A stretch of 50,956 nt of DNA from Gemmatimonadales bacterium. GTDB lineage: Bacteria; Gemmatimonadota; Gemmatimonadetes; Palauibacterales; Palauibacteraceae. A model generated the notes under the pieces. It did not search any database, was not told where the DNA came from, and saw nothing but the letters and a program-made list of their open reading frames with translations. Location of the stretch: the NCBI GenBank assembly GCA_009841005.1, contig VXMR01000022.1:1-50956 (forward strand), read 5' to 3'. The translations under genes were made by a program, and so were the position numbers. Below, one piece after another: positions 14,716 through 25,860 of the stretch (position 1 is the first letter of the stretch; each line of letters opens with the position of its first letter).

Positions 14716-17481
14716 ATGCTGAAACGTGCATTCTTGGCCCTTGCCTTTCTGGCGGTGCCGGCGGCGGCCTTTGCCCAGGGGACGATCGAGGGCAGGGTCA
14801 CCAACCAATCCGGCGCCGGCCTCAGCGGCGCGAGGGTCGCGATCCCCGCGCTCGACATATCGGTGGGCTCGGGTGCCGGCGGCGCCTATTCGATTTCCGA
14901 TGTCCCGGCCGGCGACCATGTGGTCGAAGTCCGGATCATCGGTTACGCCATTCAGACGCAGACGGTCTCGGTCGTGAGCGGTCAGACCGCGAACCAGGAC
15001 TTCTCGCTGGAACTCCAGGCGATCAACCTCGGAGAGCTGGTGGTCGTCGGAAGCCGCGCGCAGCCGCGAACGGTGACCGAGTCGATGGTGCCGGTGGACG
15101 TGATCCCGGTGTCCGAGATCACGAGCCAGGCGGAGACGAACATCGACTTCCTGCTCCGCACCGTGGTGCCATCCTACAACGTCCGGGTCGAGCCCATCAG
15201 CGACGCGGCGACGATCACGCGCCCGGCGAACCTGCGGGGGCTCGCGTCCGACCACACCATGGTGCTGATCAACGGGAAGCGGCGGCACCGCGGGTCGATC
15301 ATCACGTGGCTCGGGGCCGGTCTCTCGGATGGGGCCCAGGGCGTGGACATCGGTTCCATTCCCGGCATCGCGCTGCGGCAGGTGGAAGTCCTCCGCGACG
15401 GCGCCTCGGCCCAGTACGGCTCGGACGCCATCGCCGGCGTGATGAACTTCATCCTCAAGGACGACCGCGACGGCGGCATGATCGAGGTGAAGACCGGCAG
15501 CTACTACGAAGGCGACGGCGACATGCTCACCGTCTCCGGAAACGTCGGGGTCCCGCTGGGGGCCACGGGCTTCGCCAACCTCAGCGTCGAATACGGGAAC
15601 CAGGATCCGACGGACCGGGCCATCCAGCGCGCCGACGCCATCGCGCTCCTCGGGGCCGGCAACAGCGCCGTGCGCACGCCCACGGCCCAGATCTGGGGGT
15701 CGCCCGAGGTCAACGACGACCTCAAGGTGTGGCTCAACACGGGCTATACGTTCAGCGACGACGAGCAGTTCTACGCGTTCGGTAACCTCTCCACCAAGGA
15801 GGTGGACGGCGGGTTCTTCTTCCGTAATCCGAACACGCGGGGCGCCGTGTTCAGCGGCGACGGGGGCGAGTCGCTCCTCATCGGCGACGTGCTGCAGGCG
15901 AAGGGTCTCGGATCGGCGAACTGCCCCGAGGTCCCCATCACGAACCATGTGCCCGACCCGGTGGCGCTGGCGCAGGTCTTCGCCGACCCGAACTGCTTCT
16001 CGTTCCAGGAGATGTTCCCGGGCGGCTTCACGCCCCAGTTCGGCGGCAACGTCACCGACTGGTCCGTCGTGAGCGGCGTCAAGGGCGGCAACGAGGACGG
16101 CTTCACGTGGGACGCCAGCGCCGGCTTCGGCAGCCACACCGCCGACTTCTTCATCTACAACACGGTGAACGCGGCGCTCGGGCCAGAGACGCCCACGCAT
16201 TTCGACCCGGGGCTGTACCGGCAGGATGAGTTCAACCTGAACTTCGACGTCGCGTACGAGGCCAGCGACGGGGTCCACCTCGCGGGCGGTCTCGAGCGGC
16301 GGGAAGAGCGCTTCACGATCGGGCAGGGGCAGGACGAGTCGTGGAAGATCGGACCCTACGCCGCGCAGGGATTCAGTTCGTCCTCCAACGGTTTCCCCGG
16401 CTTCAGCCCGATCGCCGCGGGAGAATGGGATCGCCAGAACGTGGCGGTCTACGGAGACGTTCAGCTGGGCGGCAGCGAAGATCCGTGGACGCTCGGCGCC
16501 GCGTTGCGCTGGGAGGACTTCTCCGACTTCGGAAGCCAGCTGACGGGGAAGGTCTCGGGTCGTCTCGAGGTGAGCGACGCGGTCGCCCTGCGCGCCGGCG
16601 GGAGCACCGGCTTCCGCGCGCCGACGCCGGGGCAGCAGAACGCCTTCAACGTGTCGACGGTGTTCGACGCGACGATCGGCGACCTCGTCAATCGCGGTAC
16701 GATCCCCTCGACGTCGGCCGTGGCGGCCCTTCGAGGCGGGGAGCAGCTGAAGCCCGAGAAGGCGTTCAGCCTGACGGCGGGGGCCGTGTTCGACGCGGAT
16801 GCGTTCAAGCTGACGATGGACTACTACCGGATCTCGATCTCGGACCGCTTCGCGCAGACGCAGACGTTCTCGCTCACCGACACCGAGGTCGCGCGACTCC
16901 TGGGCGAGGGGATCACGAGCGCGGCGAACCTCGCCGAGTTCCGGTTCTTCACGAACGACTTCAGCACGAGGACGCAGGGGCTGGACATCGTGGCGAACTA
17001 CACGCCCCCGTCGATGGGCGGCGCGACGAGCTTCAGCGTGCTCTTCAACTACAACGGGACGTCGGTCACCGACTTCAACCCCGACGTCATCAACCAGGAC
17101 CGGGTCGACCAGCTTGAGCAGTCCGTCCCCTCGTGGCGGGGCTCGCTCAACGTCCTGCACACGATCGGCGGGGTGCGCGGCCTCGTGCGCGGCACCTGGT
17201 ACGATTCGTGGGTGGACGTTGGTGGCGTCGTGATCGGCGGTGTGGAAGGCACGGCCTTCCCCGGCCGGTTCCTCGTCGACTTCGAGTTGTCCACGGACCT
17301 CACGGACGACGCCGAACTCACGATCGGCGCGAACAACCTGTTCGACACGTATCCGGCGGCGCAGGATCCGGACACGGCGGACAATGTGGGCCTGCTCTAT
17401 CCGGAGAGCTCGCCGTTCGGATTCAACGGCGGATACTACTACGTTCGCGTGAACTACCGGTGGTCGTGGCTCACGGGGTGA
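14716..17481 (+). CDS. TonB-dependent outer-membrane receptor
   Basis: About 921 residues: a signal peptide (MLKRAFLALAFLAVPAAAFAQ), a carboxypeptidase-regulatory-like beta domain (roughly residues 22-100, GTIEGRVTNQSGAGLSGARV), a plug domain (about 110-230, with RGLASDHTMVLINGKRR and EVLRDGASAQYGSDAIAGV) and a 22-strand barrel with the usual aromatic C-terminal strand (YVRVNYRWSW). It imports a bulky ligand across the outer membrane using TonB energy. ATG 14716 is preferred because AGGAG at 14705-14709 is six bases away; the ATG at 14710 is too close to it. No SusD partner is adjacent. The ligand cannot be inferred. Confidence 0.95.
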   Translation: MLKRAFLALAFLAVPAAAFAQGTIEGRVTNQSGAGLSGARVAIPALDISVGSGAGGAYSISDVPAGDHVVEVRIIGYAIQTQTVSVVSGQTANQDFSLELQAINLGELVVVGSRAQPRTVTESMVPVDVIPVSEITSQAETNIDFLLRTVVPSYNVRVEPISDAATITRPANLRGLASDHTMVLINGKRRHRGSIITWLGAGLSDGAQGVDIGSIPGIALRQVEVLRDGASAQYGSDAIAGVMNFILKDDRDGGMIEVKTGSYYEGDGDMLTVSGNVGVPLGATGFANLSVEYGNQDPTDRAIQRADAIALLGAGNSAVRTPTAQIWGSPEVNDDLKVWLNTGYTFSDDEQFYAFGNLSTKEVDGGFFFRNPNTRGAVFSGDGGESLLIGDVLQAKGLGSANCPEVPITNHVPDPVALAQVFADPNCFSFQEMFPGGFTPQFGGNVTDWSVVSGVKGGNEDGFTWDASAGFGSHTADFFIYNTVNAALGPETPTHFDPGLYRQDEFNLNFDVAYEASDGVHLAGGLERREERFTIGQGQDESWKIGPYAAQGFSSSSNGFPGFSPIAAGEWDRQNVAVYGDVQLGGSEDPWTLGAALRWEDFSDFGSQLTGKVSGRLEVSDAVALRAGGSTGFRAPTPGQQNAFNVSTVFDATIGDLVNRGTIPSTSAVAALRGGEQLKPEKAFSLTAGAVFDADAFKLTMDYYRISISDRFAQTQTFSLTDTEVARLLGEGITSAANLAEFRFFTNDFSTRTQGLDIVANYTPPSMGGATSFSVLFNYNGTSVTDFNPDVINQDRVDQLEQSVPSWRGSLNVLHTIGGVRGLVRGTWYDSWVDVGGVVIGGVEGTAFPGRFLVDFELSTDLTDDAELTIGANNLFDTYPAAQDPDTADNVGLLYPESSPFGFNGGYYYVRVNYRWSWLTG

Positions 17482-17552
17482 GTTCCGAAGCGTAGTCAGG
17501 CGGGACCCGGGGTCGCCGGTAGTCGAGGCCGAGCCCGGAGCGTAGGATCCGA

Positions 17553-17595
17553 CCCCGGCGGGAGGCGAAGGCCGCCCCCCGCCGGGGTTGTGTAT
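17553..17595 (+). terminator. Probable terminator after the TonB-dependent receptor gene
   Basis: CCCCGGCGGG (17553-17562) pairs perfectly with CCCGCCGGGG (17578-17587), followed by TTGTGTATT. The stem is strong but the loop is 15 nt and the T-rich tail is interrupted, so termination may be partial. Confidence 0.6.
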
Positions 17596-17645
17596 TCGTA
17601 CCGAACATCATGGCGCCGCATCGCGCGGCGCGGGAAAGGGGATCC

Positions 17646-19078
17646 GTGGAGAACCTCCGCAAGTTCTACATCGACGGGGCGTGGGTCGAACCGTCGGTCG
17701 ACGATACGCTGGACGTGGTCAACCCGGCGACCGAGGAAGTGATCGGAGCCATCGCGATGGGTGAGCAGGCCGACGTGGACGCCGCGGTGGCGGCCGCGAC
17801 CGACGCCTTCGACGCCTTCTCACAGACCGACCGGGAGGAAAGGGTCGCGCTGCTGGAACGCATCTGTGAGGGCTACGCGGCCCGTTCGGCGGAGTTGGCC
17901 GCGACCGTCAGCTCGGAGATGGGCGCGCCGATGGCCCTGGCCGTGCAGGCGCAGGTCCCTTCCGGCATGGGGCACTTTCGAACCATGCTGAAGATCCTCG
18001 CGGACTTCGAATTCGAGACGGACCTCGGAACGTCTCTCCTCGTGAGGGAACCGGTGGGGGTGTGCGCCTTCATCACGCCGTGGAACTGGCCGCTGAACCA
18101 GATCGCCTGCAAGGTGGCGCCGGCGCTCGCGGCGGGGTGCACGATGGTGCTCAAACCGTCGGAGGTCGCGCCGCTGAACGCCCTGATCTTCGCGGAGATC
18201 CTGCATGAGGCCGGTGTGCCGCCCGGGGTCTTCAATCTCGTGAACGGGGCGGGTCCAGTCGTGGGAGCGGCGCTTTCCGCGCACCCCGACGTCGACATGG
18301 TCTCCTTCACCGGCTCCACCCGGGCCGGGGTGGAGGTCGCCCGGAACGCGGCGCCGACGGTGAAGCGCGTGGCGCAGGAACTGGGCGGCAAGTCGGCGAA
18401 CATCATCCTGGATGACGCCGATTTCGGGCGGGCGGTGTCCCGGGGGGTCTTCGCGGTGTGCAACAACACGGGACAGTCCTGCAACGCGCCGACGCGCATG
18501 CTGGTGCCGCATTCGCGCATGAACGAGGCGGCGGAGATCGCGGCCGCGGCGGCAGGGAAGGTCGTGGTCGGCGAGCCCGGCGGCGAGGGGACAACGATCG
18601 GTCCGGCGGTGTCCGATGTGCAGTTCGACAGGATCCAGCGGCTGATTGAGCGGGGGATCGAGGAGGGTGCGCACCTCGCGACGGGAGGGCCCGGGCGGCC
18701 GGAGGGACTGGAGCGGGGGTACTACGTCCGGCCGACGGTTTTCTCGCACGTGAGCAACGAGATGGTCGTCGCGCGCGAGGAGATCTTCGGACCGGTCCTC
18801 GTGCTCATCGGATACGAGGACGATGATGACGCCGTTCGCATCGCGAACGACACACTCTACGGTCTCGCCGGCTACGTGTCGGCGGGCGACCGCGAACGTG
18901 GACGGTCCGTCGCGCGCCGGATCCGATCGGGCCAGGTCAACCTTAACGGCGCGCGTCCGGACTTCAGGGTGCCGTTCGGCGGCTACAAGCAATCCGGCAA
19001 CGGGCGTGAATGGGGTCGCCACGGGCTCGAGGAGTTCCTCGAGCTGAAGGCGATCCTCGGCTATCACGAGGAGGCGAA

Positions 19079-19082
<4 letters not shown>
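17646..19082 (+). CDS. NAD(P)-dependent aldehyde dehydrogenase
   Basis: A 478-residue member of the aldehyde dehydrogenase superfamily, oxidising an aldehyde to the acid. Motifs in order: PWNWPLNQ (cofactor region), KPSEVAPLNA, FTGSTRAG, the general-base Glu in VAQELGGKSANI, the catalytic Cys in NTGQSCNAPTRML, and EEIFGPVL. GTG at 17646 is chosen over an ATG at 17610 because GAAAGGGGATCC precedes it and alignment with the family begins there. Its stop overlaps the GTG start of the MmsA-like gene, so the two are co-translated. The substrate is not evident. Confidence 0.92.
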
Positions 19083-20638
<1,556 letters not shown>

Positions 20639-20639
20639 A

Positions 20640-20668
20640 TTGCGGATATTCCGTAAGTTCCGTATTAT
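20640..20668 (+). promoter_or_regulatory. Toxin-antitoxin promoter with internal direct repeat, leaderless start
   Basis: TTGCGG (20640-20645), 17 bp, then TATTAT (20663-20668) make a good promoter. The expected transcription start is at or within a base or two of the ATG at 20675, and no Shine-Dalgarno is present, so the mRNA is probably leaderless. The heptamer TTCCGTA occurs twice (20649-20655 and 20658-20664), nine bases apart, and could be the operator for antitoxin binding. Confidence 0.6.
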
Positions 20669-20674
20669 CAGCCA

Positions 20675-20980
20675 ATGTCCAATACACGAAACGTGTCTCT
20701 GGATGCGCGGAGGGTGAGCGCAACGGAGGCGGCGAAGAACTTCGGATCGATCCTCACGGAAGTGCGGGAGCGCGGCGCCGAGTACGTCGTGGAGCATCGC
20801 GGGAAGGCGGTCGCCCGGATCAGCCCGGAGGAAGATCCGACGCTGACCGTGAAGGAGTTCTTCGAGTACATCGAGAATCGTTCCGTTCCTCCCGTCGGGG
20901 AGGAATATCTCCGAGCAGTCGAAGAAGGCATCGCGATCTGGAACCGCGAGGAAGTCCCCGGAGGGTCGTGGGAACGCTGA
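20675..20980 (+). CDS. Phd/YefM-type antitoxin
   Basis: A 101-residue antitoxin. The N-terminal half (RRVSATEAAKNFGSILTEVRERGAEYVVEHRGKAVARISP) has the Phd/YefM DNA-binding fold; the C-terminal part (VKEFFEYIENR and onward) is the likely toxin-wrapping segment. It overlaps the downstream PIN toxin gene by 13 bp, the usual arrangement, and should repress its own promoter, probably at the TTCCGTA repeats. Confidence 0.88.
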   Translation: MSNTRNVSLDARRVSATEAAKNFGSILTEVRERGAEYVVEHRGKAVARISPEEDPTLTVKEFFEYIENRSVPPVGEEYLRAVEEGIAIWNREEVPGGSWER

Positions 20981-21372
20981 TCGATACCAGCGTTCTGGTC
21001 GCGGCCGAACGGGGTCATCTGAATCGCGAAGCGGTGTTCGCGGCTATTGCCGACGAGGATGGCGGAATGGCGATGGCCGCCATCACCGCTTCCGAGCTCA
21101 TGCATGGCGTCCACAGGCTTCGCGGTGCCGGGCAGGCGGCGGCCGAGCGCTCGTGCAGGACGTGGCTGTCGCTGCTTCCCGTGCTTCCGTTCGATCTCGA
21201 TGTGGCCCGGGTGCATGCGACGCTGACGACGCACCTACGCGGTGCGGGCACTCCCATCGGCGCCCACGACCTGATTATCGCGGCCACCGCGGTCCACCAC
21301 GGTCATGCCGTCGCGACGCGGGATCGGCGGAGCCTTGCCCGGATCGATGGACTGGAGGTCGAATACTGGTAG
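20968..21372 (+). CDS. vapC: VapC-like PIN-domain ribonuclease toxin
   Basis: A 134-residue PIN-domain toxin, expected to cut RNA in a Mg-dependent way when its antitoxin is lost. Acidic metal-site residues are Asp6 (LIDTSVLVAAERG), Glu43 (ITASELMHG), Asp101 (GAHDLIIAATA) and Asp119 (ATRDRRSL). GTG 20968 is chosen because the PIN fold begins there and it overlaps the antitoxin; the longer frame back to 19990 is a shadow of the mmsA gene. Confidence 0.9.
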   Translation: MGTLIDTSVLVAAERGHLNREAVFAAIADEDGGMAMAAITASELMHGVHRLRGAGQAAAERSCRTWLSLLPVLPFDLDVARVHATLTTHLRGAGTPIGAHDLIIAATAVHHGHAVATRDRRSLARIDGLEVEYW

Positions 21373-21397
21373 CCGACCGCAGGCGGGTGAGCCCCGA

Positions 21398-21413
21398 CGT
21401 TCCCGCGGGAACG
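21398..21413. repeat. 16-bp perfect palindrome between convergent genes
   Basis: CGTTCCCGCGGGAACG is self-complementary and lies between the stop of vapC and the stop of the convergent lipoprotein gene. No T-run flanks it; it may act as a bidirectional transcription barrier. Confidence 0.45.
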
Positions 21414-21439
21414 CGTCCCGGGGGAGCCGTGGACCGGAA

Positions 21440-23569
21440 TCAGCCTCCCCCGCCCGCGGCGGCGACGCTCTCGCCCGGGGTCTCCAGGTTGCCGCTGTCG
21501 TCCACGGCGCGGCTCAGGATCGAGACCTCGTCGCCCGCCGTGGCGGGGTCGTACTCGTAGCTCCAGTCCGTCCGTCCGTGGGCGGGGTGCCACGTCTCGC
21601 CTCCATCGAGCGAGACTTCGACGGCCGCGACGACGCCACCGCCCGAATCCGAAGCTGTCCCCGAGATCGTGACCATTCCGCCTTCGGCGTCCGGCGCCGA
21701 AGGCGGCCCGAACGAGGACGCGGGCGCCTCGAAGTCCATCGACGCCGTCGCGCGAACGAGATCCGGCTGCATCGTGGCGGGCTGGACGCCCATGTCCGCG
21801 AACAGGTTCACCGTCGCCTGCTGCAGGACGAGGTCCGGACCGTGTGGATCCACGCCGACGCGCGTGTCCGCGCCGTTCATCCGTTCCGGCGGCACGCCGG
21901 TCTCGGTGTCGTGATGCGCATCGAGGCCCCACGACCACTGCAGCGTCCCCGAGCCGAACGTGAGTGCGCCGCTCTCGTGTCGATGGAGGACGGCGTGGTG
22001 CGTGGCGGTCCCCGTCTCGCAGCCCCGCCCCGGGTGTACGCAGTAGAGCGTGTTGTCGATCTCCGTCGCGGCCACCCGGAACAATCCGGGCGGGCGGAAC
22101 CCGTTGTCGATGTCCGAGTCCCACTCGTGGCCCAGGATCCCCTTGATCGACACGTACCGCTCGCCGGGCCGCAGCCGGGCGACCTCGGTGTTTCGCCAGA
22201 ACCTCAGGTCGGCGAACTCCGCGTCCACGATGATGGGGTCGTTCCGCCACGCGTTCACCGTGAACAGCGTCCCCGTCAGCGCGTTCTCGGGCCAGGCCCC
22301 CTCGGCGTTGATCGAGCGGTGGTCGCGGAACTCTCCCGTCCACTCCACCGGATCGAGCCGCCGATGATCCTGCGAATCCTTGTACGTGACGAGCGTCCGG
22401 TACGGCTCGCCGGAGCCGTCGATGCTCGCCTCCCACCGAACCTTCCAGTAGACCTCGTTCGAGCTGAAGAAGGCGAGGTGCATGCCGGCGGCCCGGGCCG
22501 CCTCCACGTTCCGCCGCTGTCGTCCGCTCCAGTACTCGTCGTGACCGACCGAAAGGAGGATCCTGTGCTCAAGCAGTTCCTCGCCCCGCCGGTCCGTGTC
22601 GATCCCCGAGGAATAGCTCACGTCGTAGCCGTTCCTCTCCAGCCACCGGACCATCGGGTATTCGGAGTTGAAAACCATGTTCACGGCCCGGTAGTGCCGC
22701 GTCTCGAAGGGCCGGTTATAGCTCACCTTCGGCGCGCGGGGTTCCCCGCCGTGGAGGCGAAGGCGCTCCGGGTTGAGGCGTCCGTACACGCTGTGCCCCC
22801 CGTAGCGGTTGTACGCCTGCCAGGTGACGTCCGACGTCTGGAAGAGCATGTCGGACTCGCCGTCATCGTCCCGCACGACGAAGTAGATGTGGCTTGCGCG
22901 CGGTTCGCGCAGCGGGTTCCGCATCACGGCCCGGAAGCCCGGCGCCTCCCACAGAGAGTCCTCTCCTGTCGGCGGGAGCGGCGTCGCCTCGAACTGGTCG
23001 TTCTTCACCCAGCCCTCGATCGGGTCCTCGCGCACGAGGCGGGCGAAGTAGATCCCGGAAGTCGCGTCCTCCGGCGCCTGCCAGGAGGCCGAGACCGACC
23101 AGTTGCCGCAGTCCACAAGCGGGGCGGGCCAGGTTTCCATGCCACCGCCCTCGGCCAGCACCGGGATCGGGCCCCGCAGGCAGTCCGGCTGGATCTGCGG
23201 CAGCGTCGCGGCCGGATCGAAGGAGTCCACTCTGCGCGCACCCATGCCGCCGTAGTAGCCCATGCGGTAGATGTCGATGCGATAGTCGTCCGAGTCCGTG
23301 TCGATCTTGAACTCGATCGTCTCGCCCTGCGCGATCGCGATGTCGGTGCCGAACCCCTGGATGCTGGGGTCGCCATAGCTGTTGATGTCCCACTCCGTGG
23401 GCGGGTGCCCCTCGAGACAGTTCTCGGCCACGATCTCGTTGGCGGGGTTCACGCACGGATCACCCGCCATCGAGACCTGCAGTTCGCAGCCGGCCGCCGC
23501 GACAGCCGCGACCAGGAAAACGGAGGATGCGGGGAGCGGACGAGAGCGGGCTGCTACGGACGCGATCAT
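21440..23569 (-). CDS. Secreted lipoprotein with N,N-dimethylformamidase large-subunit-like domain (copy 1)
   Basis: About 709 residues. ATG 23569 has GGAG eight bases upstream; a signal peptide follows, with lipobox VAAAGC. The mature protein begins NPANEIVAENCLEGHP and contains a Tyr-rich N-terminal beta domain (DIYRMGYYGGMGAR), the large-subunit-like core (YNRPFETRH, MVRWLERNGYDVSY, SVGHDEYWSGRQRRN, KGILGHEWDSD) and a C-terminal Ig-like domain (VSLDGGETWHPAHGRTDWSYEY). The family's characterised enzyme is a cytosolic amidase with an unusual iron site; here the protein is an exported lipoprotein, so a different, extracytoplasmic substrate is likely. It is highly similar throughout to the gene at 23695-25797. 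Confidence 0.85.
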   Translation of the reverse strand: MIASVAARSRPLPASSVFLVAAVAAAGCELQVSMAGDPCVNPANEIVAENCLEGHPPTEWDINSYGDPSIQGFGTDIAIAQGETIEFKIDTDSDDYRIDIYRMGYYGGMGARRVDSFDPAATLPQIQPDCLRGPIPVLAEGGGMETWPAPLVDCGNWSVSASWQAPEDATSGIYFARLVREDPIEGWVKNDQFEATPLPPTGEDSLWEAPGFRAVMRNPLREPRASHIYFVVRDDDGESDMLFQTSDVTWQAYNRYGGHSVYGRLNPERLRLHGGEPRAPKVSYNRPFETRHYRAVNMVFNSEYPMVRWLERNGYDVSYSSGIDTDRRGEELLEHRILLSVGHDEYWSGRQRRNVEAARAAGMHLAFFSSNEVYWKVRWEASIDGSGEPYRTLVTYKDSQDHRRLDPVEWTGEFRDHRSINAEGAWPENALTGTLFTVNAWRNDPIIVDAEFADLRFWRNTEVARLRPGERYVSIKGILGHEWDSDIDNGFRPPGLFRVAATEIDNTLYCVHPGRGCETGTATHHAVLHRHESGALTFGSGTLQWSWGLDAHHDTETGVPPERMNGADTRVGVDPHGPDLVLQQATVNLFADMGVQPATMQPDLVRATASMDFEAPASSFGPPSAPDAEGGMVTISGTASDSGGGVVAAVEVSLDGGETWHPAHGRTDWSYEYDPATAGDEVSILSRAVDDSGNLETPGESVAAAGGGG

Positions 23570-23627
23570 GGCGACATCTCCGGACCAGAGCAGGGCGTCG
23601 GCCGACACCCGGCCGCCGCGTTCCCGC

Positions 23628-23656
23628 AACATGCCCCCGCCGTCGGCCGTCTACAA
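23628..23656 (-). promoter_or_regulatory. Putative promoter of lipoprotein copy 1
   Basis: On the minus strand TTGTAG (23656-23651) is followed after 17 bp by CATGTT (23633-23628). The same pair at the same spacing lies upstream of copy 2, inside an otherwise diverged leader, which supports function. Confidence 0.45.
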
Positions 23657-23694
23657 CGGCAGCGAAGGCTCGGGTCGGCTCAGGTCGAGTCCGT

Positions 23695-25797
23695 TCAGCC
23701 GCCCTCGCCCGGGGTCTCCAGGTTGCCGCTGTCGTCTACGGCGCGGCTCAGGATCGACACCTCGCCGTCCGTCGCATCCGGATCCCACGCGTAGCTCCAG
23801 TTCGCGCGGCCGCGGGCCGGGCGCCACGTCATCCCTCCGTCCAGCGACACCTCGACCGCCGCCACGACGCCACCCCCGGCGTCTGACGCCGTCCCCATGA
23901 TCGTCATCATGCCGCTCTCCGGATCGGGCCCCGAGGGCGCCTCAAACGAGGAGGTCGGCGGCACCTCATCGGTCGAAGCCGTGGCCGGCACGAGATCCGG
24001 CTGCAGGGTGGCGGGTTGCACGCCCATGTCCGCGAACACGTTGAGCGTCGCCTGCTGAAGGACGAGGTCCGGGCCGTTCGGATCGACGCCGACCCGCGTG
24101 TCCATGCCGTTCTGACGCTCGGGGGGGACGCCCGTCTCCGTGTCGTGGTGTGCGTCGAGTCCCCACGGCCACTGCAGCGTCCCCGTGTCGAAGACGAGTG
24201 CGCCGCTCTCATGCCGGTACATGGTCGCGTTGTGCGTGGCCGAGCCCGTTTCGCACCCCCGCCCGGGATGGACGCAGTACTGCAGGTTGTCGATCGTCGT
24301 CGCGGAGAGGCGGAAGAGCCCCGGCGGGCGGAACCCGTTGTCGATGTCCGAGTCCCACTCGTGGCCGAGGATCCCCTTGATCGACACGTACCGCTCGCCG
24401 AGCCGCAGCCGCGCGACCTCCGTGTTGCGCCAGAACCTCAGGTCGGCGAACTCGGCGTCGACCATGAGCGGATCGTTCCGCCACGCGTTCACCGTGAACA
24501 GCGTCCCCGTGAGTGCGTTCTCCGGCCACGGACCCTCCGGGTTGATCGAACGGTGATCGCGGAACAATCCCGTCCATTCGACCGGATCAAGTTTCCGGTG
24601 GTTCTGCGTCTCCTTGTAGGTGACGAAGGTCCGGTACGGCTGCTCCGATCCATCGATGCTCGGCTCCCAGCGCACCTTCCAGAAGATGTCGTTCGAACCG
24701 AAGAAGCCCAGGTGTACGCCCGCCGCGAGCGCGGCTTCCACGTTGCGGCGCTGCTGGCCCGTCCAGTACTCGTCGTGTCCGACGGAGAGGAAGACCTTGT
24801 GCTCCAGCAGTTCCTCGCCGCGCCGATCCGTGTCGATTCCCGACGAGTAGCTCACGTCGTAGCCGTTGCGCTCCAGCCAACGGACCATCGGGTACTCGGA
24901 GTTGAACACCATGTTCACGGCGCGGTAGTGCCGCGTCTCGAAGGGACGGTTGTAGCTCACCTTCGGCGCGCGCGGGGGTCCTCCGTGGAGCCTGAGACGC
25001 TCGGGGTTCAGCCGCCCGTACACGCTGTGGCCCCCGTAGCGGTTGTACGCCTGCCAGTTGAGGTCCGAGGTCTGGAAGAGCAGATCGGACTCGCCGTCGT
25101 CGTCCCGCACCACGAAGTAGATATGGCTGGCGCGCGCCTCGCGCAGCGGGTTCCGCATCACGGCGTGGAAGCCCGGCGCCTCCCACAGCGAATCCTCGCC
25201 GGTCGGCGGGAGCGGCGTGGCCTCGAACTCGTCGTTCTTCACCCAGCCGTCGATCGGGTCCTCGCGCACGAGGCGGGCGAAGTAGATGCCCGAGGTCGCG
25301 TCCTCCGGAGCCTGCCAGGAGGCCGATACGGCCCAGTTCCCGCAGTCCACCAGCGGCGCGGGCCACTCCTCGATTCCGCCACCCTCGGCCAGCACCGGGA
25401 TCGGGCTCCGCAGACAGTCGGGCTGGATCTGGGGCAGCCTCGCGGCGGGCTCGAACGAGTCGACACGGCGCGCACCCATGCCGCCGTAGTAGCCCATCCG
25501 GTAGATGTCGATCCGGTAGTCGGGGGAGTCCGTGTCGATCTTGAACTCGATCGTCTCGCCGCGGTTGATCGCGATGTCGGTCCCGAACCCCTGGATGCTG
25601 GGATCGCCGTAGCCGTTGATGTCCCATTCGGTGGCCGGGTGCCCCTCGAGGCAGTTCTCCGCCACGATCTCGTTGGCGGGATTCGAACACGCCTCCTCCA
25701 TCGTCATCCGCGGAGGCGCGCAGGCGGTCGCGAGGAGTGCGGCCGAAGTGGTGAAGGCGAGGAAGGACGGACGGAAGCGCGGGCGTGGCTGGGTCAT
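23695..25797 (-). CDS. Secreted lipoprotein with N,N-dimethylformamidase large-subunit-like domain (copy 2)
   Basis: A 700-residue tandem paralogue of the 21440-23569 gene. The signal peptide ends at LLATAC. Domain order is the same: beta-sandwich-like N-terminal part (DIYRMGYYGGMGAR), the core with SVGHDEYWTGQQRRN and KGILGHEWDSD, then an Ig-like domain (VSLDGGMTWRPARGRANWSY). Most residues match copy 1 by eye; the signal peptides and short loops (for example around EVPPTSSFEAPSG) differ most. Cys residues shared by both copies (AENCLEGHP, PDCLR, VDCGNW, QYCVHPGRGCETG) suggest disulfides in an extracytoplasmic protein. The substrate is unknown. Confidence 0.86.
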   Translation of the reverse strand: MTQPRPRFRPSFLAFTTSAALLATACAPPRMTMEEACSNPANEIVAENCLEGHPATEWDINGYGDPSIQGFGTDIAINRGETIEFKIDTDSPDYRIDIYRMGYYGGMGARRVDSFEPAARLPQIQPDCLRSPIPVLAEGGGIEEWPAPLVDCGNWAVSASWQAPEDATSGIYFARLVREDPIDGWVKNDEFEATPLPPTGEDSLWEAPGFHAVMRNPLREARASHIYFVVRDDDGESDLLFQTSDLNWQAYNRYGGHSVYGRLNPERLRLHGGPPRAPKVSYNRPFETRHYRAVNMVFNSEYPMVRWLERNGYDVSYSSGIDTDRRGEELLEHKVFLSVGHDEYWTGQQRRNVEAALAAGVHLGFFGSNDIFWKVRWEPSIDGSEQPYRTFVTYKETQNHRKLDPVEWTGLFRDHRSINPEGPWPENALTGTLFTVNAWRNDPLMVDAEFADLRFWRNTEVARLRLGERYVSIKGILGHEWDSDIDNGFRPPGLFRLSATTIDNLQYCVHPGRGCETGSATHNATMYRHESGALVFDTGTLQWPWGLDAHHDTETGVPPERQNGMDTRVGVDPNGPDLVLQQATLNVFADMGVQPATLQPDLVPATASTDEVPPTSSFEAPSGPDPESGMMTIMGTASDAGGGVVAAVEVSLDGGMTWRPARGRANWSYAWDPDATDGEVSILSRAVDDSGNLETPGEGG

Positions 25798-25860
25798 GGC
25801 GACATCTCCGGGCCCGGGTCAGCATGCGGACGGCCGACCCTCCGGCCGCCCCTTCCCCGC

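Noticed and set aside
14500-17160. 886-codon open frame antisense to the TonB-dependent receptor
   Set aside because: The receptor frame has a signal peptide, plug and barrel motifs; the antisense frame is Arg/Val/Asp-rich with none.
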